Source of the DNA: Celeribacter neptunius
GTDB taxonomy: Bacteria > Pseudomonadota > Alphaproteobacteria > Rhodobacterales > Rhodobacteraceae
Length of the DNA: 64,000 nucleotides
Reading direction: 5' to 3'
Assembly (NCBI RefSeq): GCF_900113955.1
Contig: NZ_FORH01000001.1
Coordinates: 302,395 to 366,394, forward strand
Below, one piece after another: positions 38,093-46,691 of the stretch. Within the stretch, counting starts at the first letter, position 1. Every line of letters begins with the position of its first letter. The notes under the pieces were generated by a model that did not search any database, had not been told where the DNA came from, and worked only from the letters and a program-made list of their open reading frames with translations. The position numbers were made by a program, and so were the translations under genes.

Positions 38093-38848
38093 ATGTTAGA
38101 CGTGAATTTTATTTCGGCCCTTCTGGGCGGGCTTGTGGTGTTTTTTTCACCCTGCATCCTGCCGATCGTGCCGTTTTACCTGTCCTATATGGCCGGCACA
38201 TCGATGTCGGAAATCAATGCCGAGGGCGAATTGGCCCCCGGGGCGCGCCGGCGCGCGATTCTCTCTTCGGTGATGTTCTCGCTCGGTATCATCACCGTTT
38301 TCGTTCTGTTGGGGGCGGCGGCGTTCTCGCTCAGCCAGGCGTTCCGCAGCCATCAGGATATTTTCCGCTTCGCCTCGGCGGCGATCGTCTTCGTCATGGG
38401 GCTGCATTTTCTCGGCATCATCCGAATCGGTTTTCTCAACCGGCAGTTCCAGATGCAGGCCGGCGACACCCGCAACATGACCGTCTGGTCGTCCTATATC
38501 GTCGGTCTCGCCTTTGCTGCCGGCTGGACGCCCTGTGTCGGCGGTGTGCTGGTCGGCGTGGTGATGATGGCCTCGAACGAGGCGACGGCGCTGCGCGGGC
38601 TGATCATGATGGTGGTGTTCGGCATCGGCATGACCGCGCCCTTCGTGGTGGCGGCGGTGTTCATCAAACCCTTCCTGCGGTTTGCGGCAAAGTTCCGCCG
38701 GCATCTGCCCAAGGTGGAAAAAGTGATGGGGCTGTTCCTCATCCTGTTTGCCATTCTGATTCTCACCAATTCGGTGAATGCGATCGCGGCCTGGATGCTC
38801 GACGCTTTCCCCGGTTTTACCAAAATCGGTTCAAAAGGGAGCCTGTAA
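38093..38848 (+). CDS. soxV: CcdA-like membrane thiol transporter SoxV
   Basis: 251 residues from the ATG at 38093 with GGGAGGAA upstream. Six helices; redox cysteines in FFSPCILPIVPFYLS and GWTPCVGGVLVG. It carries reducing equivalents from cytosolic thioredoxin across the membrane to periplasmic partners such as SoxW. It is first of the plus-strand sox genes and ends one base before soxW. Confidence 0.92.
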   Translation: MLDVNFISALLGGLVVFFSPCILPIVPFYLSYMAGTSMSEINAEGELAPGARRRAILSSVMFSLGIITVFVLLGAAAFSLSQAFRSHQDIFRFASAAIVFVMGLHFLGIIRIGFLNRQFQMQAGDTRNMTVWSSYIVGLAFAAGWTPCVGGVLVGVVMMASNEATALRGLIMMVVFGIGMTAPFVVAAVFIKPFLRFAAKFRRHLPKVEKVMGLFLILFAILILTNSVNAIAAWMLDAFPGFTKIGSKGSL

Positions 38849-38849
38849 C

Positions 38850-39470
38850 ATGTTGAATATCGCACGACGCAGCTTCATCGCCGCCGGTCTCGCGACCGGC
38901 CTGGCCGCCGGTCTTACGACGCTCGCATCGCCGAGCCTGGCGGTGGAGATGGGCGACGACGGGTTGCACAAGACGCAGTGGCAGCGCGACACGTTCAAGG
39001 ATCTGCGCGAGGATCTCGCCGAGGCCAATGCCGAGGGCAAGCGGCTGCTCATTATGATCGAGCAGCGCGGCTGTATCTACTGCAAGAAAATGCATGAGGA
39101 GGTCTACCCGGACCCGGAAATCACCAAGATGATCGAGGACAATTTCTTTGTCATTCAGATCAACATGTTCGGGGATGTCGAAGTAACCGATTTCGACGGC
39201 GAATCACTGCCTGAAAAGGACGTGGTCCAGAAGTGGGGCATGCTGTTCACGCCGACCTCCATGTACTTCCCGGAACAGGTGGCCGAGGGGGTGTCGGCCA
39301 AGGATGCCGCGGTGTCGACCGTGCCCGGTGCCTTTGGCAAACTGACCACCTACAACATGATGCAATGGGTGCTGGATCACGGCTATGAGGGCGATGAGCC
39401 CTTTCAGAAATATCACGCGCGCATGGTTGCCAAACAGCAAGAGCAGGGTAAGCTAAACGTAAGTGAATAA
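38850..39470 (+). CDS. soxW: Periplasmic thioredoxin SoxW
   Basis: 206 residues from the ATG at 38850. The signal region has IARRSFIAAGLATGLAAG, suggesting Tat or Sec export. The thioredoxin-like domain carries QRGCIYCKKMHEEVYPD, similar to the SoxS motif but followed by a longer insertion (INMFGDVEVTDFDGESLPEKDV). It receives electrons from SoxV. Confidence 0.9.
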   Translation: MLNIARRSFIAAGLATGLAAGLTTLASPSLAVEMGDDGLHKTQWQRDTFKDLREDLAEANAEGKRLLIMIEQRGCIYCKKMHEEVYPDPEITKMIEDNFFVIQINMFGDVEVTDFDGESLPEKDVVQKWGMLFTPTSMYFPEQVAEGVSAKDAAVSTVPGAFGKLTTYNMMQWVLDHGYEGDEPFQKYHARMVAKQQEQGKLNVSE

Positions 39471-39514
39471 TACATCTTTTGCGGTGAGCGGCTTTCTGCT
39501 GCGCGGCAGTGCAG

Positions 39515-39573
39515 AAAATTCGATTTTTTGAATTTGTTCTTGCATTGCGACAAATTCGCACGCTACGGTATGC
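39515..39573 (+). promoter_or_regulatory. soxX promoter region with AAATTC/GAATTTG inverted repeats
   Basis: AAATTC (39516-39521) and GAATTT (39530-39535) form one inverted repeat; GAATTTG (39530-39536) and CAAATTC (39551-39557) form a second, sharing the middle half-site. A possible promoter is TTGCGA (39545) with a -10-like GTATGC 17 bases on. Position upstream of soxX fits the second known SoxR site of Paracoccus. Confidence 0.55.
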
Positions 39574-39628
39574 AGAACCAACAACGCAGATATGCGGGAA
39601 TCCAAACACAGTCTTTTAGGGAGGAGAC

Positions 39629-40105
39629 ATGAAACGCATCGCAACCAGTCTTGTTGCACTCGGTCTGATGACCGGCGCAGCACTGGCCGAAACGGCCCCG
39701 GGCGACATTCAGTTCGACGAGTACGGCGCGGTTGAAGCCTCGCTGACCGGAACTCCCGGCAACCCCGACGAAGGTCGTAAGATCATGACCACGAAATCGA
39801 TGGGCAACTGTGTCTCCTGCCATGAGGCGGTGGCCTATGCCGATGTGCCTTTCCCGGGCAATATCGGGCCGATCCTCGATGGCGCCGGCTCGCGCTGGAG
39901 CGAAGGCGAGCTGCGCGGTCTCGTGGCCAATGCAAAAATGACCTTTGAAGGGACCGTTATGCCGGCCTTCTACAAGGTCGATGGCTTCATCCGTCCGGGT
40001 GACGCTTACACGGGCAAGGCCGCGCCGGCCGATCTGCCGCCGATCCTGTCGGCCCAGCAGGTCGAGGATGTGGTCGCCTATCTGATGACGCTGAAAGACG
40101 AGTGA
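39629..40105 (+). CDS. soxX: SoxX, c-type cytochrome of the SoxXA complex
   Basis: 158 residues. Signal peptide MKRIATSLVALGLMTGAALA; one haem motif CVSCH; the Met ligand lies in EGTVMPAFY. SoxX pairs with SoxA to attach thiosulfate oxidatively to the SoxY cysteine. GGGAGGAGA precedes the start. It begins the structural sox genes. Confidence 0.96.
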   Translation: MKRIATSLVALGLMTGAALAETAPGDIQFDEYGAVEASLTGTPGNPDEGRKIMTTKSMGNCVSCHEAVAYADVPFPGNIGPILDGAGSRWSEGELRGLVANAKMTFEGTVMPAFYKVDGFIRPGDAYTGKAAPADLPPILSAQQVEDVVAYLMTLKDE

Positions 40106-40144
40106 TCGTCTTTCGACTTCCTGATCTCTAAGAGGAGCACTTAC

Positions 40145-40561
40145 ATGAATCTCACACGACGTGACGCTATGGCTCTCGGTCTCGGGGCGACGGCAGTGGC
40201 ACTTCTGCCGCTCCGCGCCTCTGCCGCAGCCGATGACGCCATCGCCGCATTCACCGGAGGTGCCGAGGCCGGCGAGGGTGGCATCACCCTGACCGCCCCG
40301 GAAATCGCCGAAAACGGCAACACGGTTCCGATCTCGGTCGACGCACCGGGCGCCGTGGCCATCGCGGTCTATGCCACCGGCAACCCGACCCCGGGCATTG
40401 CGGTGTTCAACTTCGGCCCGCTGGCCGGTTCGCAAATGGCTTCCACCCGGGTCCGCCTCGCCGGCACCCAGGATGTGGTTGCGATCGCGAAAATGGCCGA
40501 TGGTTCGTTCGTGAAAACGTCCTCGACCGTCAAGGTCACCATCGGCGGCTGCGGCGGCTGA
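40145..40561 (+). CDS. soxY: SoxY, sulfur-carrier protein
   Basis: 138 residues. Twin-arginine signal (MNLTRRDAMALGLGATAVALL) and the C-terminal swinging arm KVTIGGCGG with the carrier cysteine. It holds all intermediates of the Sox cycle as cysteine adducts and is stabilised by SoxZ, encoded next. Confidence 0.97.
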   Translation: MNLTRRDAMALGLGATAVALLPLRASAAADDAIAAFTGGAEAGEGGITLTAPEIAENGNTVPISVDAPGAVAIAVYATGNPTPGIAVFNFGPLAGSQMASTRVRLAGTQDVVAIAKMADGSFVKTSSTVKVTIGGCGG

Positions 40562-40590
40562 TCAACCGACTTATCTAGGAGACAAAGAAT

Positions 40591-40920
40591 ATGGCATCTG
40601 GTGTCAAACCCCGCGTGAAAGTCCCCAAGTCGGCATCTGCTGGCGAGGTCATCACGATCAAGACGCTCATCTCGCACCCGATGGAATCGGGCCAGCGCAA
40701 GGACAGCGACGGCAATATCATCCCGCGTTCGATCATCAATCGCTTCACCTGTGACTTTAACGGTCAGAACGTGATCGATGTGACGCTCGAACCGGCGATC
40801 TCGACCAACCCTTACATCGAATTCGATGCCACCGTGCCCGAAGCCGGTGAGTTCAAATTCACCTGGTACGACGACGACGGTTCCGTCTACGAGGATGCGA
40901 AGGCGATTGAGATCGCTTGA
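40591..40920 (+). CDS. soxZ: SoxZ, SoxY partner
   Basis: 109 residues without a signal peptide; it is exported with SoxY through Tat. Family blocks are KPRVKVPKSASAGEVITIKTLI, SHPMESGQRKDSDGN and FTCDFNGQNVI. It forms the immunoglobulin-like partner in SoxYZ. Confidence 0.97.
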   Translation: MASGVKPRVKVPKSASAGEVITIKTLISHPMESGQRKDSDGNIIPRSIINRFTCDFNGQNVIDVTLEPAISTNPYIEFDATVPEAGEFKFTWYDDDGSVYEDAKAIEIA

Positions 40921-40986
40921 CCAAGGCCCGTGTGCGCCCCGCCATTCGCGTGGGGCGTATGCCAACCCCAGGGAGGAGAGAAACGC

Positions 40987-41841
40987 ATGAAAATCAATAA
41001 AATGCTCGGCACTGCTGTGGCTCTGACGGCGCTTGCCATCACCATGCCCGCCTTTGCCGATGAGAATGCGGAACTGGTGATCAACGGCGAGATCCCGATC
41101 GTGACCAAGACCGCGGCTCCGGCGCATCTCGAAGGGGCGCTCGACGAGATCATGTCCGGCTGGGTGTTCCGTTCGGATGAGACCCAGGCGATGGAAATGG
41201 ACGATTTCGACAACCCCGCCATGCTCTTCGTCGAAGAGGCCATGGTGGCGTTCGAGACACCGATGGGCTCGGAAGGCAAGTCCTGTGCCGATTGCCATGA
41301 CGGTCCGGAGAGCCTCGCCAATGTGCGTCCGACCTATCCGAAATGGAACGACGCCAAGGAACAGGTCTACAACATCCAGATGCAGGTCAATGACTGCCTC
41401 ACCGAACGGATGGGCGCCGAGAAAGAGAAATACGACAGCCAGTTGATGAAGAACTATCTCGCGCTTCTGGCCTCTGTCGCACGCGGTACCCCGGTCAACG
41501 TCGCCATCGACGGTCCGGCCCAGCCGATGTGGGAAAAGGGCAAAGAGATGTACTATACCCGCTATGGTCAGCTCGAATTGTCCTGTGCCAGCTGCCACGA
41601 GCAGAACTATGGCAACTGGATCCGTGCCGATCACCTGTCGCAGGGCCAGGTCAACGGTTTCCCGGTGTATCGTCTGAAAGACACCAAGCTGACCAGTGCC
41701 CAGGGCCGCTTCAAAGGCTGTGTGCGTGATACCCGCGCCGAGACCTTCAAGCCGGGGTCCGAGGAATTCCTCGCGCTCGAGCTCTACGTGGCGTCCCGTG
41801 GCAACGGCCTTTCCGTCGAAGGCCCCTCTGTCCGCAACTAA
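40987..41841 (+). CDS. soxA: SoxA, dihaem c-type cytochrome of SoxXA
   Basis: 284 residues from the ATG at 40987. Signal peptide, then two CxxCH motifs (SCADCHDG, SCASCHEQN) and the catalytic/haem-ligand cysteine region GCVRDTRAETFKPGSEEF. It is the dihaem type found in Paracoccus. It forms the catalytic unit with SoxX. Confidence 0.96.
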   Translation: MKINKMLGTAVALTALAITMPAFADENAELVINGEIPIVTKTAAPAHLEGALDEIMSGWVFRSDETQAMEMDDFDNPAMLFVEEAMVAFETPMGSEGKSCADCHDGPESLANVRPTYPKWNDAKEQVYNIQMQVNDCLTERMGAEKEKYDSQLMKNYLALLASVARGTPVNVAIDGPAQPMWEKGKEMYYTRYGQLELSCASCHEQNYGNWIRADHLSQGQVNGFPVYRLKDTKLTSAQGRFKGCVRDTRAETFKPGSEEFLALELYVASRGNGLSVEGPSVRN

Positions 41842-41849
41842 CCTTTTCG

Positions 41850-41881
41850 AGGCCCCGCTTGCGTGCCCGTGAGCGGGGCCT
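41850..41881 (+). terminator. GC-rich hairpin between soxA and soxB
   Basis: AGGCCCCGCT, 12 bases, AGCGGGGCCT followed by TCTCCCTCC. It lies 9 bases after the soxA stop inside a continuous sox run. A second hairpin CCGCATG-CCCC-CATGCGG follows at 41918-41935. Partial termination or a stabilising 3' end for soxXYZA is plausible. Confidence 0.65.
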
Positions 41882-41896
41882 TCTCCCTCCCAATAT

Positions 41897-41905
41897 ATTC
41901 AAATT
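41897..41905 (+). promoter_or_regulatory. ATTCAAATT motif upstream of soxB
   Basis: It is the exact reverse complement of AATTTGAAT in the soxS-soxV spacer. It lies after the soxA hairpin and 59 bases before the soxB start, where an internal promoter would be needed. Confidence 0.4.
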
Positions 41906-41963
41906 TACGCATAAAACCCGCATGCCCCCATGCGGATATGCGTCAGACAACGGAGTTCCACGC

Positions 41964-43661
41964 ATGCTTTCCCGTCGTGATTTCCTTCAGGTGTCCATGG
42001 CAGCTTCGGCCATGGTGGGCGCCTCCGGCTTTGGCAATTGGGCGCGCCTCGCAGCGCAACAGGCCCTGACCCAGGACCAGCTCCTGGAATTCGATACTTT
42101 CGGGAATGTGTCGCTGATCCATGTCACCGATATCCATGCGCAGCTCAAGCCGATCTATTTCCGCGAGCCGGAAATCAACATCGGCGTCGGCGGCAACAAG
42201 GGCGCGGTGCCGCATGTCACAGGCGCGGATTTCCGCAAGCTCTACGGCGTCGAGGACAACTCTCCCTCCGCCTATGCGCTGACCTACAATGACTTCACCG
42301 CCCTGGGCAAAGCCTATGGCAAGGTCGGCGGGCTCGACCGCGTCTCGACCGTGATCAACTCGATCCGCGCGGCGCGGCCCGATGCGCTCTTGCTTGACGG
42401 TGGCGACACTTGGCACGGCTCCTACACCTGCTATCACACCGAGGGCCAGGACATGGTCAATGTGATGAACGCGCTCAAGCCCGATGCCATGACCTTCCAC
42501 TGGGAATTCACCCTGGGGTCTGAGCGTGTGCGCGAGATCGTCGGCGATCTGCCCTTTGCGGCTTTGGGCGCCAATATCTACGACGCGGAATGGGATGAAC
42601 CGGCGGAGGATTTCGCGCCCTATAAATTCTTTGAGCGCGGTGGCGTGAAAATCGCCGTCATCGGTCAGGCCTTCCCCTATATGCCGATCGCCAACCCGGG
42701 CTGGATGTTCCCGGAATACTCTTTTGGCATTCGCACCGAGCGGATGCAGGAGGTGGTCGACGAAGTGAAGGGGCAGGGCGCCGAGCTCGTGGTGCTGCTG
42801 TCGCATAACGGCTTCGACGTGGACAAGAAGATGGCGTCGCTCGTCAAGGGCATTGATGTCGTCCTCTCGGGCCACACCCATGACGCGCTGCCGGAACCGG
42901 TGCTGGTCGGCGAGACCATCATCATCGCCTCCGGCTCCAACGGCAAATTCGTTTCCCGTGTCGATCTCGACGTGCGCGACGGCCGGATGATGGGGTTCCG
43001 TCACAAGCTCATTCCGATCTTCTCCGACGTGATCGAGCCCGACAAGGCGGTGAGTGCGCTCATCGATGAGCAACGCGCCCCCTATGAGGACACCATGTCC
43101 GAGGTGATCGGCGAGACCGACAGCCTCTTGTACCGTCGCGGCAATTTCAACGGCACCTGGGACGATCTGATCTGTGACGCGCTGATGTCCGAACGTGATG
43201 CCGAGATCGCCATGTCTCCCGGCGTGCGCTGGGGTCCCTCGATCATGCCGGGTGACAAGATCACCCGCGAGGACATCTGGAACGCCACCTCGATGACCTA
43301 TGGCAAGGCCTACCGCACCGAGATGACCGGCGAATACATCCATACGATCATGGAGGACGTGGCCGACAACCTGTTCAACCCCGATCCCTATTACCAGCAG
43401 GGCGGCGACATGGTGCGCATGGGCGGGCTTGGCTACGCCATCGACGTGACCAAGCCGCAGGGCGAGCGGATCACCGATATCGTGATGCTCAAGACCGGCG
43501 AGAAACTCGATCCGGCCAAGACCTATTCGGTCGCCGGATGGGCCTCGGTCAACGAGGGCACCGAAGGGCCGCAGATCTGGGACGTGGTCGAGGATCACAT
43601 CCGCAAACAGGGCACGGTGCATATCGAGCCGAACACCTCGGTGAAAGTGACGGGCGCCTGA
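41964..43661 (+). CDS. soxB: SoxB, dimanganese sulfate thiohydrolase
   Basis: 565 residues from the ATG at 41964. Twin-arginine signal (LSRRDFLQVSMAASAMVGA). Metal ligands appear in LIHVTDIHAQLKP, LLDGGDTWHGSYT, FHWEFTLG and VVLSGHTHDALPEPV. It releases sulfate from SoxY-bound sulfonate. It resembles 5'-nucleotidases in fold. The frame is open further upstream, but this start has the signal peptide. Confidence 0.97.
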   Translation: MLSRRDFLQVSMAASAMVGASGFGNWARLAAQQALTQDQLLEFDTFGNVSLIHVTDIHAQLKPIYFREPEINIGVGGNKGAVPHVTGADFRKLYGVEDNSPSAYALTYNDFTALGKAYGKVGGLDRVSTVINSIRAARPDALLLDGGDTWHGSYTCYHTEGQDMVNVMNALKPDAMTFHWEFTLGSERVREIVGDLPFAALGANIYDAEWDEPAEDFAPYKFFERGGVKIAVIGQAFPYMPIANPGWMFPEYSFGIRTERMQEVVDEVKGQGAELVVLLSHNGFDVDKKMASLVKGIDVVLSGHTHDALPEPVLVGETIIIASGSNGKFVSRVDLDVRDGRMMGFRHKLIPIFSDVIEPDKAVSALIDEQRAPYEDTMSEVIGETDSLLYRRGNFNGTWDDLICDALMSERDAEIAMSPGVRWGPSIMPGDKITREDIWNATSMTYGKAYRTEMTGEYIHTIMEDVADNLFNPDPYYQQGGDMVRMGGLGYAIDVTKPQGERITDIVMLKTGEKLDPAKTYSVAGWASVNEGTEGPQIWDVVEDHIRKQGTVHIEPNTSVKVTGA

Positions 43662-43736
43662 GTTGCGGCGCCTGCAATTGAAAGAGACTTGGGCCGACAG
43701 GCCTGGAACGCACAACCTCAAAAGGGAGACACAAGA

Positions 43737-45041
43737 ATGAGTGACACCCCCAATGACATCTCGCAAGGGCAGGGCGAAGGCCCCTCCCGCCGCGCTTTCC
43801 TGCGCGGGGCGGCGGCCACGGGCGTCGGGCTGGCAGCCTCGGGTGCCGCAGCACAGAGCGGCCCCGATCCGCTGATCACCGAGAAACAGGACTGGGCCAT
43901 GTCCACCGGCGCCGGCGTCGATGAGACACCCTATGGTCTGCCGATCAAATACGAAGGCGACGTGATCCGTCGCAACGTGCCCTGGCTGACCGCAGATCCG
44001 ATCTCCTCGATCAACTTCACGCCGATCCATGCTCTGGACGGCACGATCACGCCGCAGGGCTGCGCGTTCGAACGTCACCACTCCGGTGCCATCGAGCTGA
44101 AGAAAGAAGACTACCGCCTGATGATCAACGGCCTCGTCGATCAGCCGCTGGTCTTCACCTATGAGGATCTCGAACGCTTCCCGCGTGTGAACCACACCTA
44201 TTTCCTGGAATGTGCTGCGAACACCGGCATGGAATGGGCCGGCGCCCAGCTCAACGGGTCGCAATTCACCCATGGCATGATCCACAACATGGAATATTCC
44301 GGGGTGACCCTGCGCACGCTTCTCGAAGAGGCGGGTCTCGATGCCGCGGGCGAGTTGAAGGACAAATGGGTCTACGTTGAGGGCGCGGATGCCTCCTCGA
44401 ACGGTCGCTCGATCCCGATGGAGAAAGCGCTCGACGATTGTATCGTCGCGTTCAAGGCCAACGGCGAAGCCCTGCGCATGGAGCATGGCTACCCGGTGCG
44501 TCTCGTCGTGCCCGGTTGGGAAGGCAACATGTGGGTGAAATGGCTGCGTCGCATCGAAGTGACGGCCCAGGCCGTGCAGTCTCGCGAGGAAACCTCGAAA
44601 TACACCGACACGCTCGCCGACGGCACCTCGCGCAAATGGACCTGGGTCATGGATGCGAAATCCGTGGTCACCTCGCCCAGCCCGCAAATGCCGATCACCC
44701 ATGGCAAGGGCCCGCTGGTGATCACCGGTCTCGCCTGGTCCGGTCGCGGCGCCATCACCGGTGTCGATGTGTCGAAAGACGGCGGCAAGACCTGGGAAAA
44801 GGCCCGTCTCGCCAAGCCCGGCGAGAAAATGGCGCTCACGCGTTTCTATCTCGACACCGAGTGGAATGGCGAAGAGATGCTGCTGCAATCGCGCGCTCAT
44901 GACGAGACCGGCTATGTCCAGCCGACCAAGGCGCAGCTGCGCGAAGTGCGCGGCGAGAACTCGGTCTATCACAACAACTGTATCCAGACCTGGCATGTCA
45001 ACACGAACGGGGAGGCAGAGAATGTCGAAGTTTCTTCCTAA
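43737..45041 (+). CDS. soxC: SoxC, molybdenum subunit of sulfane dehydrogenase
   Basis: 434 residues. Twin-arginine signal SRRAFLRGAAATGVGLAASG. The molybdenum-ligand cysteine is in HTYFLECAANTGMEW, and the sulfite-oxidase fold continues with RLVVPGWEGNMWVKWLRRIE and ITGLAWSGRGAITGVDVSKDGG. With SoxD it oxidises SoxY-bound sulfane sulfur by six electrons. It overlaps soxD by 20 bases. Confidence 0.97.
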   Translation: MSDTPNDISQGQGEGPSRRAFLRGAAATGVGLAASGAAAQSGPDPLITEKQDWAMSTGAGVDETPYGLPIKYEGDVIRRNVPWLTADPISSINFTPIHALDGTITPQGCAFERHHSGAIELKKEDYRLMINGLVDQPLVFTYEDLERFPRVNHTYFLECAANTGMEWAGAQLNGSQFTHGMIHNMEYSGVTLRTLLEEAGLDAAGELKDKWVYVEGADASSNGRSIPMEKALDDCIVAFKANGEALRMEHGYPVRLVVPGWEGNMWVKWLRRIEVTAQAVQSREETSKYTDTLADGTSRKWTWVMDAKSVVTSPSPQMPITHGKGPLVITGLAWSGRGAITGVDVSKDGGKTWEKARLAKPGEKMALTRFYLDTEWNGEEMLLQSRAHDETGYVQPTKAQLREVRGENSVYHNNCIQTWHVNTNGEAENVEVSS

Positions 45042-46116
45042 ACTGATGACGGCGACGGCGCTCGTCGCAACGCTCACCGCCCCGGCTTTCGCCGAGAAAC
45101 TCGGCCTTGGTCGTCCGGCCCTGCCGGAAGAGATCGCGGCCTGGAACCTCGACGTGTCGCCGAATGGCGATGGTCTGCCGGTCGGCTCCGGTTCTGTCGA
45201 AGATGGCGAGATGATCTTTTCGGAAAACTGTGCCGTCTGTCACGGCGAGTTTGCCGAAGGCGTGGGCAACTGGCCGAAACTCGCAGGCGGCGACGGCACC
45301 TTGGCCGACAAGGACCCGCTGAAGACCGTGGGCTCCTACTGGCCGTATCTTTCGACCGTCTATGACTATGTCCGCCGCTCCATGCCGTTTGGCAATGCCC
45401 AGACCATGACGGATGACGACGTCTATGCGATCACCGCCTATATTCTCTATTCGAACTATATCGTCGAAGACGATTTCGTGCTTTCGAACGAGAATTTCCT
45501 CGACGTCGAAATGCCCAACGCCGGCGGCTTCGTCGTCGATGACCGGGGGGAGTCGGAATACGGGATCTTCACCGAGGCGAACGCCTGTTATCACGACTGC
45601 AAGGACACGGTCGAGATCACCAAGCGTGCGACCGTTCTCGACGTGACGCCGGAAGAGGAGGGCACCGATCAGGCCGCCGCCGAACCCGCCGCTGCGACCG
45701 AGACCGAAGTCGCCGCTGTCGCCGAGACACCGGCTGAGGCCCCGGCCGCGGTCGAGGACGCCCCCGCCGAGGTGGTGACCGCCATGGCCTTCGATGCCGA
45801 TCTCGCCGCCGAAGGCGAAAAGGTCTTCAAGAAGTGCAAGGCCTGCCACCAGGTCGGCGATGGTGCCAAGAACCGCACCGGTCCGGTGCTGAACGGTGTC
45901 TTCGGTGCTCCGGTCGCCCATGTCGGGGATTTCAAATATTCCTCTGACATGATGGGTGCGCATGATGCCGGCACGGTCTGGGATGAGGCGCATCTGGCCG
46001 AATTCCTCGCCAAGCCGAAAGGCGTCTACAAGAAGACCAAGATGACCTTTGCCGGTCTGAAGAAAGACGATGAGATCGCTGCGGTGATCGAATATCTGAA
46101 ATCGGTCTCGCAATAA
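45022..46116 (+). CDS. soxD: SoxD, two-domain cytochrome c partner of SoxC
   Basis: 364 residues. Signal peptide SKFLPKLMTATALVATLTAPAFA. Domain 1 has CAVCH, domain 2 CKACH, joined by a long Ala/Glu/Pro/Val-rich linker (about residues 210-265). SoxD transfers electrons from SoxC to small cytochromes; the linker should let the second domain swing. It is the last sox structural gene, followed by a strong terminator. Confidence 0.95.
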   Translation: MSKFLPKLMTATALVATLTAPAFAEKLGLGRPALPEEIAAWNLDVSPNGDGLPVGSGSVEDGEMIFSENCAVCHGEFAEGVGNWPKLAGGDGTLADKDPLKTVGSYWPYLSTVYDYVRRSMPFGNAQTMTDDDVYAITAYILYSNYIVEDDFVLSNENFLDVEMPNAGGFVVDDRGESEYGIFTEANACYHDCKDTVEITKRATVLDVTPEEEGTDQAAAEPAAATETEVAAVAETPAEAPAAVEDAPAEVVTAMAFDADLAAEGEKVFKKCKACHQVGDGAKNRTGPVLNGVFGAPVAHVGDFKYSSDMMGAHDAGTVWDEAHLAEFLAKPKGVYKKTKMTFAGLKKDDEIAAVIEYLKSVSQ

Positions 46117-46132
46117 GCGAACCGGATGTGCG

Positions 46133-46160
46133 AAAGGGCGGCTTTGGGGCCGCCCTTTTT
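46133..46160 (+). terminator. Intrinsic terminator after soxD
   Basis: AAAGGGCGGC, a short loop, GCCGCCCTTTTT: a strong stem with T-run, 17 bases after the soxD stop. Confidence 0.92.
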
Positions 46161-46216
46161 CTATGCTACCGTCGGGAGACACTCTCGGGTAGAGTGAATT
46201 CAGGGAGGATTTTCAC

Positions 46217-46654
46217 ATGAAAACAACGTTCAAAGCGACGGTTCTCTGGGCCTTTCTGGCTGCGCCCGCGTTTGCCAATGAGGCTGCGATCACCTTCGAC
46301 TATGATGGCTCATTCGAGGATGCGGCCTTTGCCGTCGAGGATGCGATCATCTCGAAAGGGCTGGTGATCGACTATCGCAGCCATACGGGTGAGATGCTCG
46401 AGCGCACCCGCTCAGATGTCGGCTCCGATGTGGTGCTGTTCGATGCGGCGGATGTCTTCCTGTTCTGTTCGGCCACCGTGTCGCGTCAGGTGATGGAAGC
46501 CGATCCGGGGAATATCGTGCATTGCCCCTATTCGATCTACGTCGCCGATCAGGCGGGCAAGGTCACCATCGGTTTCCACGATTATCCCGACGGTCCGATG
46601 CAGGCGGTGGAAGATTTGCTGACAGAGATTGTCGAAGAGGCCACAAGCTTCTAA
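46217..46654 (+). CDS. DUF302 periplasmic protein next to sox
   Basis: 145 residues with signal peptide (MKTTFKATVLWAFLAAPAFA). The DUF302 pattern is seen in FDYDGSFEDAAFAVEDAIISKGLVI and LFCSATVSRQVMEADPGNIVHCPYSIYV. The family is often near sulfur-oxidation or heavy-metal genes but has no proved role. It is upstream of a Crp/Fnr gene in the same direction. Confidence 0.82.
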   Translation: MKTTFKATVLWAFLAAPAFANEAAITFDYDGSFEDAAFAVEDAIISKGLVIDYRSHTGEMLERTRSDVGSDVVLFDAADVFLFCSATVSRQVMEADPGNIVHCPYSIYVADQAGKVTIGFHDYPDGPMQAVEDLLTEIVEEATSF

Positions 46655-46691
46655 ATAGTCCCCTTGCACCCCGAGCGCGAAGGGAAAAGGG

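Noticed and set aside
41943-45077. Very long open frame on the minus strand opposite soxB-soxC-soxD
   Set aside because: Its translation is low in hydrophobic order and rich in His/Arg/Gly typical of the complementary strand of GC-rich coding DNA; the plus-strand frames are unmistakable sox genes.
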